Assembly (NCBI GenBank): GCA_026988195.1
Contig: JALSLS010000314.1
Span: forward strand, 1 to 13,051
DNA length: 13,051 bases
Reading direction: 5' to 3'
From: Methylomonas sp.
GTDB lineage: Bacteria; Pseudomonadota; Gammaproteobacteria; Methylococcales; Methylomonadaceae
Below, piece by piece: positions 1 to 6,738 of the stretch. The notes beneath the pieces are model-generated. The model worked only from the letters and a program-made list of their open reading frames with translations. It did no database searches and was not told where the DNA came from. The position numbers and the translations under genes are program-made. Numbering within the stretch: position 1 is the first letter of the stretch; each line of letters starts with the position of its first letter.

Positions 1-849
1 TCACTGCTTCATCATTTCAAAAGCTCCGGTTCATCCCCACGTGTATGGGGAACACTGATTAATTAAATTGAACCCAAACACCATCGACGGTTCATCCCCA
101 CGTGTATGGGGAACACGACCCTTACACGTTAGCTGGTCGGGCTTAGTGCGGTTCATCCCCACGTGTATGGGGAACACTTTTAATCATCTTAATCGACCTC
201 GCTTAATGACGGTTCATCCCCACGTGTATGGGGAACACCACTTGGTTGATGGAAGTAACGATCCCCAGGACGGTTCATCCCCACGTGTATGGGGAACACT
301 CTGGCACCCCACATGGTTAAAGCCATCGCGGCGGTTCATCCCCACGTGTATGGGGAACACTAGTTTGCTGTGAGGGCATCCGCCGCGACAGGCGGTTCAT
401 CCCCACGTGTATGGGGAACACACAAACCAAAAACATTAAGTAGGGTGGGCAATCGGTTCATCCCCACGTGTATGGGGAACACTTATCGCGGTTGGTGAGG
501 TGAGTGATAATTCACGGTTCATCCCCACGTGTATGGGGAACACTGACAATTCATCAAAGAATAACTGAGTTAGTTCGGTTCATCCCCACGTGTATGGGGA
601 ACACTTGGTTTAAATGGTTTTAAAATATCAGGACAGCGGTTCATCCCCACGTGTATGGGGAACACAATTATTAGATGCGGGATAGATAAGCCAGGATACG
701 GTTCATCCCCACGTGTATGGGGAACACATGTGCTAAGTGGTCACAGTTATTACTCATTACGGTTCATCCCCACGTGTATGGGGAACACAACAACCCAACT
801 ATCACCAGTAAAAATTTCAACGGTTCATCCCCACGTGTATGGGGAACAC
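1..849 (-). CRISPR. Type I-E CRISPR array, 14 repeats, 13 complete spacers, open at left edge
   Basis: Fourteen identical 29-nt repeats start at 27, 88, 149, 210, 271, 332, 393, 454, 515, 576, 637, 699, 760 and 821. Read on the minus strand the repeat starts GTGTTCCCC and ends GGGGATGAACCG, the classical type I-E form. CCCCA pairs with TGGGG around a short loop, which is the Cas6e hairpin. Twelve spacers are 32 nt and one (666-698) is 33 nt. Bases 1-26 look like part of another spacer, so the array continues outside the window. Repeat orientation, adjacency to cas2 and the A+T-rich stretch at 850-940 place the leader on the right, so the array is transcribed leftward and the spacer at 789-820 is the youngest. 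No repeat is degenerate, so the old end of the array is not seen here. Confidence 0.98.
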
Positions 850-940
850 ACTAATCATAACATATTGTTATAAAAAGGAAATAATCACTTATATTTTTCC
901 ACCAACTAGAATGGTACTTTTTAAGTCCAATTTTTTAAAG
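850..940 (-). promoter_or_regulatory. CRISPR leader
   Basis: This A+T-rich stretch lies between the first repeat and the cas2 stop codon. On the minus strand it opens with CTTTAAAAAATTGG (927-940), close to what I remember of the E. coli type I-E leader start, and it overlaps the cas2 stop codon. It should hold the array promoter and the sites that direct spacer integration (IHF in E. coli), but I cannot pick a convincing promoter. A split inverted repeat, ATAACA-TAT-TGTTAT, sits at 857-871, 7 bp from the first repeat. The leader role rests on position and repeat orientation. Confidence 0.75.
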
Positions 941-1240
941 AGCATTGTCACCTTTTTTATCTTCAACAGGATAAAAAGAAACCAGTTTTAAGCCATCTAT
1001 CTCAATGGGAATTCGCCTGTTTTCACCTAAAGTCAGAAAATCAAAGCCAGCTTCAGTATTAGTGCTCCAAGACATAATCGCATTCCCCTCCTCTATTCCC
1101 ACTTCAACCTGTTGCCAAATCATTTCTCTAACCTTAGCCGACAAATCCCCCACATAAACACCCGCACGAATTTCGATCAACCAAACAGCTAACCGCCCTC
1201 TTAACCGTGGGGGCACATTTTCAGTTACGATGACCAACAT
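935..1240 (-). CDS. cas2: CRISPR-associated endonuclease Cas2, type I-E
   Basis: Cas2e is the structural partner of Cas1e in the integrase complex that inserts new spacers at the leader end. The protein begins MLVIVTENVPPRLRGRLAVW and continues with RAGVYVGD and VREMIWQQ, all hallmarks of the Cas2e (CasE-type Cas2) family. The C-terminal tail after about residue 75 is the part that contacts Cas1. I chose the ATG at 1240, giving 101 aa, because AAGG lies a suitable distance upstream and the family starts at this residue; a TTG two codons earlier (1246) is also open. The gene overlaps the cas1 end by 20 nt, so the two are translationally coupled. Its stop codon abuts the leader. Confidence 0.96.
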   Translation of the reverse strand: MLVIVTENVPPRLRGRLAVWLIEIRAGVYVGDLSAKVREMIWQQVEVGIEEGNAIMSWSTNTEAGFDFLTLGENRRIPIEIDGLKLVSFYPVEDKKGDNAL

Positions 1241-2132
1241 CACCAATACCTTCTAAGTTAGGAATTGCAGGTGCAATATTTTCTTCCGCAGGTTTTGGTA
1301 TATCAACTTCACCTGCAGCTAACACCTCTTCAATCGTTGGAATTATTTTTTTAAGTATTTTGCTTTGCCTAAAAACATCTCGACACATTAACCTTACTTC
1401 ACGCTCTGGGTCATGGTAGTTTTTAGCTGCAATTTTAAAAGCATGGGGAATAATATCGTCAAATTTAAATAAATCGGCAATATCATAAACAAAGGATAGA
1501 GGTTTTCCTGTATGAATAAAACCAATAGCAGGAGCATAACCTGCGGCTAAAACTGCTGCTTCACTAATTCCATATAAACAAGCAGTCGCTGAGCTAATAC
1601 AACGATTAGGCATATCTGCACTGTCCCAGTTGTTACGGTCATAATTACGCCCATTCCATACAACCCCTGCTTGTTTCGCTAATAATTGATAAGTTTTCTT
1701 TACTCTGGAACCTTCAATCCCCCGTAATTGTTCAACACTGCGCCGCTCGGGTGGCTTTTCTCCAAAACGAAGCTCATACATTTTACGCACAACTTTTAAG
1801 CGTAAATCATCATCTAAAGCCAATTTCGCTTGATAAAGCAATCTATCTGACCGTGCTCCCCCTGGCTGTCCTGAAGCATAAAGCCGTACTCCCGCTTCAC
1901 CGACCCAGACTAATAATGTGCCTGATCTGGCGGCTAATGCTACAGCATGATGAGAAACCCGGGTGCCAGGTTCTAGCATAATACAGGCAATACTACCGAC
2001 GGGAATATGGGTGCGTATGCCGTCTTTGTCTATTTCAACAAAAGCACCGTCTTTTACATCAATCTGGCCTTTTTGTAGAAATACCATGGAAACACGTTCT
2101 TTCATGGCGATGGGTTTTAAGGGTGGGAGCAT
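1221..2132 (-). CDS. cas1: CRISPR-associated integrase Cas1, type I-E
   Basis: Cas1e catalyses integration of prespacers into the array together with Cas2. It is 303 aa, the normal length, and very similar to E. coli Cas1 through most of its length (for example RVSMVFLQKGQIDVKDGAFV near the start and YAPAIGFIHTGKPLSFVYDI). The metal ligands expected from the family are present: E140 in RGIEGSR, H207 in IGFIHTG, and D217 and D220 in YDIADLF. The C-terminal tail carries the usual AIPNL...GDVGHR motif. The ATG at 2132 has no strong Shine-Dalgarno of its own. A short ORF with a good one (2117-2188) overlaps the start, suggesting coupled translation. Unlike in E. coli, cas1 is separated from cas6e by 1.2 kb holding a toxin-antitoxin pair, so it needs its own promoter; a TATAAT at 2274-2279 is a weak candidate. 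Confidence 0.97.
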   Translation of the reverse strand: MLPPLKPIAMKERVSMVFLQKGQIDVKDGAFVEIDKDGIRTHIPVGSIACIMLEPGTRVSHHAVALAARSGTLLVWVGEAGVRLYASGQPGGARSDRLLYQAKLALDDDLRLKVVRKMYELRFGEKPPERRSVEQLRGIEGSRVKKTYQLLAKQAGVVWNGRNYDRNNWDSADMPNRCISSATACLYGISEAAVLAAGYAPAIGFIHTGKPLSFVYDIADLFKFDDIIPHAFKIAAKNYHDPEREVRLMCRDVFRQSKILKKIIPTIEEVLAAGEVDIPKPAEENIAPAIPNLEGIGDVGHRN

Positions 2133-2188
2133 GAGTTGTCCATTAATAATTGATTGTTAATACTAGGTTTTATATTACTGAATTTCAT
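2117..2188 (-). CDS. Possible 23-codon leader ORF overlapping the cas1 start
   Basis: An ATG at 2188 is preceded by AGGGAAG at a good distance for a ribosome binding site. The frame runs 23 codons (MKFSNIKPSINNQLLMDNSC plus three residues) and stops 16 nt inside cas1, in another frame. cas1 itself lacks a clear ribosome binding site, so ribosomes finishing this ORF could restart at cas1. The peptide matches nothing I recognise and has no membrane segment. It may be only a translational starter, or chance. Confidence 0.35.
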   Translation of the reverse strand: MKFSNIKPSINNQLLMDNSCSHP

Positions 2189-2348
2189 AGATATTTCTTC
2201 CCTGACAGTTGGTTTATTTTCTATGTGTAGGGTTAAAACCTTCGTCTTTCAGGCGAACAGATTTATCTCAAATATTATAATAAATATTAGGTGTATCCAT
2301 TTTGAAAGTGATAGAAAATCAGATACAAGTTAAGAAAGAGGTTGGTTA

Positions 2349-2409
2349 TTGGGGCGCTGGGTTTGCCTGCTTTCTTACAAAGCATTGCAGGCTAAAGCCA
2401 GCGCCCCAA
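2349..2409. repeat. Large palindrome, REP-like hairpin
   Basis: TTGGGGCGCTGG (2349-2360) pairs perfectly with CCAGCGCCCCAA (2398-2409). GCCTGC (2365-2370) pairs with GCAGGC (2387-2392), and GCTTT/AAAGC offers an alternative tip. The arms are much richer in G+C than the flanks, which fits a dispersed extragenic palindrome. It is followed at once by a second hairpin. Confidence 0.7.
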
Positions 2410-2413
2410 AACA

Positions 2414-2432
2414 ACAGGGCTATTCGCCCTGT
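2414..2432. repeat. Short perfect hairpin ACAGGGC/GCCCTGT
   Basis: A 7-bp perfect stem with a TATTC loop lies immediately beside the larger palindrome at 2349-2409. There is no T-run on either strand, so it is not a convincing terminator. Confidence 0.5.
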
Positions 2433-2463
2433 ATCCTGACGTTCAGTCACCAATCTCTCTAAC

Positions 2464-2485
2464 CCACCCGTCTTTTAGCGGGTGG
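2464..2485. repeat. Hairpin CCACCCG/CGGGTGG
   Basis: A 7-bp stem with the loop TCTTTTAG. On the plus strand it is followed by the T-rich TTATTTAGTATTTCT, so it could terminate rightward transcription. On the minus strand, downstream of the toxin gene, there is no T-run. It may instead be the end hairpin of an IS200/IS605-like remnant. Confidence 0.4.
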
Positions 2486-2510
2486 TTATTTAGTATTTCT
2501 ACAATCGTTG

Positions 2511-2834
2511 TTACATTAATTGTCTTCGGGTTAAAGCAGTGGCCACATCCCTTCGTCCATCAATAACCATAACAATATAAATATTATTGTCTTCAATACG
2601 GTAGATAATGCGATAGACAGAAGAAAGTATTTGTCGGTAGCGGCTCATACCCGAAGCGGATAATTCTGTTGGTATAGTGCCTCGCTCAGGTAAATCCTTT
2701 AGATTTCGTATACTCGCCTGTATCTTGTTGATCACATTTTCTGCAATTTTGTCACTTACTTGCGCCAAATAATAATCATTAATGGTACAAAGGTCATTGA
2801 GCGCTGATTGCGTAAAACTGACTTTATAGCTCAC
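2511..2834 (-). CDS. RelE/ParE-superfamily toxin
   Basis: This is a 107-aa protein of the RelE/ParE fold. The N-terminus YKVSFTQSALNDLCTINDYY is the typical strand-plus-helix start. RGTIPTELSASGMSRYRQIL and SSVYRIIYRIEDNNIYIVMV match the central and C-terminal strands, and DGRRDVATAL is the usual family ending. Members act as ribosome-dependent mRNA interferases or as gyrase poisons; the sequence alone does not decide which. It overlaps the preceding antitoxin gene by 11 nt, as in type II toxin-antitoxin operons. The pair sits between cas6e and cas1, which are normally adjacent, so it is an insertion in the cas locus. Confidence 0.9.
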   Translation of the reverse strand: MSYKVSFTQSALNDLCTINDYYLAQVSDKIAENVINKIQASIRNLKDLPERGTIPTELSASGMSRYRQILSSVYRIIYRIEDNNIYIVMVIDGRRDVATALTRRQLM

Positions 2835-3105
2835 TCAAGCCTCTACGTTTTCTTAATTGAGAAAACGCCTCATCAGCTGAAATAACATTTCCTTGATCAA
2901 TATTTTTTTCACTTTGAGCAAGCATTTTTAACATAGCCATAGTCTCCTGAGCCTGTTCATATTCCTGTACGGACTGAACGACCATAACGGCTTCACCATT
3001 TTGAGTAATTATATAAGGCGCTCCGTTTGCTTTAAGTTCTGTCGCCAGTTTTGCGGCATTTGCTTTTAGATAACTAATAGGTTTTGTGTTTCGGGAAAGG
3101 TACAT
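2824..3105 (-). CDS. Phd/YefM-family antitoxin
   Basis: This 93-aa protein shows the Phd/YefM pattern: an N-terminal DNA-binding part (SYLKANAAKLATELKANGAP), then the strand pair YIITQNGEAVMVVQSVQEYE, then a C-terminal tail that would wrap the toxin (ISADEAFSQLRKRRG). Such proteins neutralise the RelE/ParE partner and repress their own operon. The ATG at 3105 is fixed by a strong GGAGG at 3110-3114, and the stop overlaps the toxin start, which fits stoichiometric coupled expression. I see no clear operator palindrome upstream. Confidence 0.9.
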   Translation of the reverse strand: MYLSRNTKPISYLKANAAKLATELKANGAPYIITQNGEAVMVVQSVQEYEQAQETMAMLKMLAQSEKNIDQGNVISADEAFSQLRKRRGLSEL

Positions 3106-3354
3106 GATGCCTCCTGTAAAATCTGACTTAATTTAGTTTTTTATTGTATCCCTTATAAGCGGCTCTATTCCATTACATTTTTACTTTATGAGCTGACATT
3201 GATTTTTTTCACCTATGGCTAATCCGATGTAACTATTCAGCTTGTGAGTAGACAACGATGATGTAGGAGCAAATATCTGTCCATGCACTAGTCGGCGCGA
3301 AGGTAATTGAAAGTTTTAGAGAAAAGAGCATCATTTTATCTTGTCTTTAAAGTT
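3106..3354. other. Intergenic region, no gene seen
   Basis: 249 bp between the first antitoxin gene and the end of cas6e. It should contain the antitoxin promoter (a TACAAT is present on the minus strand near 3149, with no good -35) and the end of the Cascade transcript. I find no clear terminator, RNA gene or repeat. It may be debris left by the insertion of the toxin-antitoxin pair. Confidence 0.5.
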
Positions 3355-4221
3355 TCAACAGTCTCTTTTAATCATCAACAAGCCACAACCAAACGCCTTA
3401 GATCGACCAATACCATTGAACAATGCTTGTTCAAACCTTTCAATATCAGTGACTTTTAATTCACCCGTAAAATCAACAGAGCTAAACCCTGCTTGCTTAC
3501 CTTTTTCGGGTAAAGCATGCCATTGGTAAGCACTATTTTGTAATTTACTTAACCCTGAAGGATCAATAATCAACTCAAAACCACAGCGTTCACCTTGTCT
3601 TTTCCACCAATTTTCTAAAGCGGTATCAACTTGTGTTTTAAGTGCCCATTCCAGTTTATCTGCCAAGCTTGATACTTGTTGCAATCGTTCGGCATATCGC
3701 CCATCATTACTCAGTATTTCAGTAAACTGTTGCTTAAGTGATTCTCCTCCTTTGGCTAATAGCAGTTTTTTAAAGTCTCGCTTTTTTGTATGAGTGGGTA
3801 GTTCACTCTCAAGATTAAACTTTTGTATTAAATCCTTCAAAAAAACTAACTGAGCATCCATAACCACGTCATGTTTTTTAGACTGTTTGGTAATAACTGG
3901 GTTGGCTCGGCACTCAAAACTTAGCACTTGCTTTAGCATTAATTGAGGTTGATAGATTTTAGTTTCCACCTTAAATAGCGAATTTTCTGGCTCAATCGGT
4001 TTAGACTTTGAAACCATATAGTAAATAGATTCACCGCGTACATTTGCTAAACTATCTAACTGTTCTCGCGCTATTTCCTCTCGGTATAAATAGCTTCTTT
4101 TATCTTCTGAGAATAGATCCCATAACAAACGATGTGCGCCATAGACATTACCTGCCAATACTCGGTTAAGTTGCGATGATTTTAATACTTCAGGACGAAG
4201 CCGCACTCTGGAAAAATACAT
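3355..4221 (-). CDS. cas6e: crRNA-processing endoribonuclease Cas6e (Cse3/CasE), enlarged
   Basis: Cas6e cuts the pre-crRNA at the base of each repeat hairpin and stays bound to the 3' hairpin in Cascade. The N-terminus MYFSRVRLRPEV and YGAHRLLWDLF give the family pattern, with H30 as the likely catalytic histidine. FECRANPV follows at about residue 102, and the C-terminal glycine-rich RNA-binding loop reads GIGRSKAFGCGLL (270-282). At 288 aa it is clearly longer than the roughly 200 aa of E. coli Cas6e. The excess lies between RANP and WWKRQGER, around residues 124-203, and is charged and probably helical. The start overlaps the cas5e stop by one base (TAATG), and GGAGGT inside the cas5e end serves as its ribosome binding site. 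It should process both the array RNA and the solitary guide at 8561-8650. Confidence 0.95.
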   Translation of the reverse strand: MYFSRVRLRPEVLKSSQLNRVLAGNVYGAHRLLWDLFSEDKRSYLYREEIAREQLDSLANVRGESIYYMVSKSKPIEPENSLFKVETKIYQPQLMLKQVLSFECRANPVITKQSKKHDVVMDAQLVFLKDLIQKFNLESELPTHTKKRDFKKLLLAKGGESLKQQFTEILSNDGRYAERLQQVSSLADKLEWALKTQVDTALENWWKRQGERCGFELIIDPSGLSKLQNSAYQWHALPEKGKQAGFSSVDFTGELKVTDIERFEQALFNGIGRSKAFGCGLLMIKRDC

Positions 4222-4997
4222 TATTTACCTCCTTGTAAAAACAAATAATGTTCTTGTCGCGGGGTAAATTGCCAACGTTTTCGAGAAAGTGGTTGGTCAT
4301 GACGAGTACGGGTTTGCATATGTTTTAAATCCAGTGAGGCAGAAAAATCATTAGGCTGGCCTTCCCAGTAATAATGACGGTCTTTTGGCTTCCCCAAGCA
4401 GTCAATATCTCGTTTTGATACCTCACCTTTACAATCTTTATTAGTCGCTAACATTGGCTTATGTTGATAAGCTTTTAAGGCATCATAATAGCCTTCTTGT
4501 TTGATAAGCTGTGGATCGAGTGGTGCAGCTAATGGACAGGATTTTCTTCCCAGATATAAATGAAACTTTGGTTGTAACAGGTGTTCTTTAATTCCCTCTA
4601 ATGAATAAGGTGCGGATTCTAAAGCTCGTATAGCCACCAAAGCCAAAGCATCACTACGGTATTCCCGACTAGATAAAATAGTGCCCAGTTGTTTTTTACC
4701 TAAAATAATTTCATCCCGTCGCGTACGAAAATTAAACTTCCCTGTTGCGTTAGGTACTTGTGTGGTGTGGTAATCCCGTAATAAATGACCGTTAGAAAAC
4801 ACTTCTATAGCAAGCGCATAACCTTGCTGTAATTGATTTTGCTTTTCTTCATTGTCGCGTTTAATACCTAATGCTGCACCTAACAAACCAATGATAGCGG
4901 ATTTGCTAGGGTAACTTGCGGTATGGCGATCTTCCCCCACCGCTATTTCACCCCAGCTGGCTATTGCCCCATAAAGTCGAAATACAAGAGTGTCCAT
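4221..4997 (-). CDS. cas5e: Cascade subunit Cas5e (CasD)
   Basis: Cas5e caps the 5' handle of the crRNA in Cascade and contacts Cas8e. The protein opens with the family pattern MDTLVFRLYGAIASWGEIAV, followed by a conserved S-K-S-A-I-I-G-L-L-G-A-A-L-G-I stretch and YHTTQVPN near residue 80. I chose the ATG at 4997 (258 aa) over the upstream ATG at 5021 because GGAGG at 5003-5007 lies 5 nt ahead of it, the family begins at this point, and it removes an overlap with cas7e. The start then lies 10 nt after the cas7e stop. It is part of the tight Cascade operon. Confidence 0.95.
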   Translation of the reverse strand: MDTLVFRLYGAIASWGEIAVGEDRHTASYPSKSAIIGLLGAALGIKRDNEEKQNQLQQGYALAIEVFSNGHLLRDYHTTQVPNATGKFNFRTRRDEIILGKKQLGTILSSREYRSDALALVAIRALESAPYSLEGIKEHLLQPKFHLYLGRKSCPLAAPLDPQLIKQEGYYDALKAYQHKPMLATNKDCKGEVSKRDIDCLGKPKDRHYYWEGQPNDFSASLDLKHMQTRTRHDQPLSRKRWQFTPRQEHYLFLQGGK

Positions 4998-5007
4998 ATA
5001 TTCCTCC

Positions 5008-6141
5008 TTATTGGCTGACAAAATCCAGCAGTTCAGATAATGACCCTTCTACTTTAGAGGCATTAATTTGATAATGACTGTCTGCACAAGCTCCATATAC
5101 TTTATCAAAATTGTCTCTTTGGTTGATTAAGGCTGTAATAGAGTCAGTAATAAAGTCTTGATTTTCACGATTGTTAATAGGTTTTAAATAAGCAACCGAT
5201 AAAGAGCGTGGTTGCTGGTTACCTTGTTCAGCTAAAACATAAGAGGCATAAGCGCGTGATGCAAAGCTGTTTTGTTTGCCTTCGGGAGCTACTTTAACGG
5301 CTGCCTCAGTTAAGGCACGAATGGCTTTATTAGCTAAAGCTTCATCACCGCCTAAATTGTCAATTAATAATTCACGGTTAATGCAAATGTAGGAATAAAA
5401 CAACCCTGCTGCAAAACGGGTTTCACCAATATGGGCGGCGCCCGTATCTTCCTGACCGTTATTTAAATCATCTACGGCTGTAAAGTAATCATCTTCTATC
5501 ACTATTGGATGAACACTGATGGCATGAGCAACCTGGCAGGCGGCCTCGATACAATACTTGGTTAGACTATTTCCAGTATCTGATTTTGTTAGCATTCGAC
5601 CGAACAGGGCGATATCAACATCCGTGACTTTTTGGCGTAATAAATTTAATTCCTCTGCGTTTGCTTCTTCTTCACGCTCTGCAATAGCATTAGCCAGATT
5701 TAAAATAGCTTGCTCTTCTTGCGTGTCATAAAAAGCTAGTTGCTCAATTTCTAGTTCGACTAATTCTTTTTTGATACGCTCTGCACTATCAGCCGGCAAT
5801 TTTTTTAACGCTTCTTTCTCTTTTTTTGAGAGTTGTTTTAATTTACCAAATACACTGGCAATCGGTTGAGTCCATTCAAGGGCTTTTTTGTGAGTAATCC
5901 CTTTATCAATCATTTGCTGATAAGCTTTTGAACCCATTGCTTTGGTGCGTGTTCCTATATGTCCTTCTAGTGCCTCTGCAAAATTATCTGATGTACGCCA
6001 CGTTCTTTTTAAACATTGCGACGATACCCGTAAACGATCATAACCGCCCATTTTTGCAGTTTTAGGGCTACCCATATCATCACGGTTTAAATTAGCGGGT
6101 GGATAAGCCGTTAATAAATGTAATTGAATAAAACGATTCAT
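5008..6141 (-). CDS. cas7e: Cascade backbone subunit Cas7e (Cse4/CasC)
   Basis: Cas7e polymerises along the crRNA as the six-subunit Cascade backbone and flips out every sixth spacer base. It is 377 aa, close to the usual length. The N-terminus FIQLHLLTAYPPANLNRDD and the following KTAKMGGYDRLRVSSQ are the strongest family signature. The middle, around residues 90-170, is charged and helical. IGETRFAAGLFYSYICINRE is another conserved block, and the C-terminal part holds QPRSLSVAYLKP. AAGGA lies about 9 nt ahead of the ATG, and the gene starts 15 nt after the cse2 stop. The flip-out geometry it imposes explains the tolerated mismatch at position 6 of the guide target at 8506-8521. Confidence 0.97.
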   Translation of the reverse strand: MNRFIQLHLLTAYPPANLNRDDMGSPKTAKMGGYDRLRVSSQCLKRTWRTSDNFAEALEGHIGTRTKAMGSKAYQQMIDKGITHKKALEWTQPIASVFGKLKQLSKKEKEALKKLPADSAERIKKELVELEIEQLAFYDTQEEQAILNLANAIAEREEEANAEELNLLRQKVTDVDIALFGRMLTKSDTGNSLTKYCIEAACQVAHAISVHPIVIEDDYFTAVDDLNNGQEDTGAAHIGETRFAAGLFYSYICINRELLIDNLGGDEALANKAIRALTEAAVKVAPEGKQNSFASRAYASYVLAEQGNQQPRSLSVAYLKPINNRENQDFITDSITALINQRDNFDKVYGACADSHYQINASKVEGSLSELLDFVSQ

Positions 6142-6156
6142 ACTATATTTCCTTGA

Positions 6157-6738
6157 TTAGTTTTTAGCGTGTGCAGTGAAGTAGTCTGTTGCCCAGCGCA
6201 CTGCCAGACGATTAGCGGGTGAAGCACTGGATCGATGCTCAAATTCTTTATGCCAATGAATAGTGTCATTTGCCAGAGATAAAATATTAACCTGTCCATT
6301 TAATAATTGAATAGCTCTAATAATGCGCCGATAAAAGTCATCAGTACTGGTGCTTTTTTGCAGTTGTTGAAAGCGTAGTTCACTCATGGGTGCTTTGCCT
6401 TTACCTTCAAGAGGCGTAGCTAGCTGTTCTGCAAAACTCGCTATTCTTTTCACTGCATCACTGTCTTTTTTATTATGTATTCGGCTATTACTTTGTTTGT
6501 CGGCTTTTACCTGAGAGAGTGCGCCAGCAATGCAGGCGCTGGTTGCCAAGTTTTTTCGCCATGTATCGGTCTCAGGCATTTGTTGCAAAAAATTAAAAAA
6601 GGCCTCAGTGAGTAAAATATCTTCGGGACTTTCTGCGCGACGTAATCGGGCGCGATCACCACGATTATCATCTAACCATTTATGCCATTTTTGTATTGCT
6701 TGGATATCTTCATATTCTAAAAAACGATATTGACTCAT
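6157..6738 (-). CDS. cse2: Cascade small subunit Cse2 (Cas11e, CasB)
   Basis: Cse2 forms a dimer along the belly of Cascade and stabilises the R-loop. This is a 193-aa, predominantly helical protein. The conserved basic motif GDRARLRRAESPEDILLTEA lies at about residues 27-46, and further basic patches are at SRIHNKKD and RRIIRAI. Length and position between cas8e and cas7e fit. The ATG overlaps the cas8e stop (ATGA), with a strong GGAGG inside the end of cas8e as ribosome binding site. The family varies strongly in sequence, so the call leans on motif plus operon position. Confidence 0.94.
   Translation of the reverse strand: MSQYRFLEYEDIQAIQKWHKWLDDNRGDRARLRRAESPEDILLTEAFFNFLQQMPETDTWRKNLATSACIAGALSQVKADKQSNSRIHNKKDSDAVKRIASFAEQLATPLEGKGKAPMSELRFQQLQKSTSTDDFYRRIIRAIQLLNGQVNILSLANDTIHWHKEFEHRSSASPANRLAVRWATDYFTAHAKN

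Larger units (their letters stand above)
2133..2510. other. Intergenic region between cas1 and the first TA pair, hairpin-rich
   Basis: Apart from the small ORF at its left end, no gene is visible. It holds four potential hairpins: a weak one around 2240-2257 (TTCG...CGAA), a long one at 2349-2409, one at 2414-2432 and one at 2464-2485. The first and last both contain CGTCTTT within the hairpin, as paired ends of IS200/IS605-type elements often do, so the stretch could be a remnant of such an element without its transposase. This is inference only. The region breaks the usual cas6e-cas1 continuity. Confidence 0.5.

Noticed and set aside
68..873. Open reading frames of 101 and 72 codons across the array (68-373 and 655-873, plus strand)
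   Set aside because: They translate CRISPR repeats, giving the same peptide again and again, and have no ribosome binding site.
1751..2160. Plus-strand ORFs opposite cas1, and similar ones opposite cas6e, cse2 and cas3
   Set aside because: They lie antisense to strongly conserved genes and show no recognisable protein features.
2464..2485. Terminator for the toxin gene
   Set aside because: On the minus strand the hairpin is not followed by a run of T.
4998..5021. Upstream ATG at 5021 as the cas5e start
   Set aside because: It would overlap cas7e, and the strong GGAGG at 5003-5007 serves the ATG at 4997.
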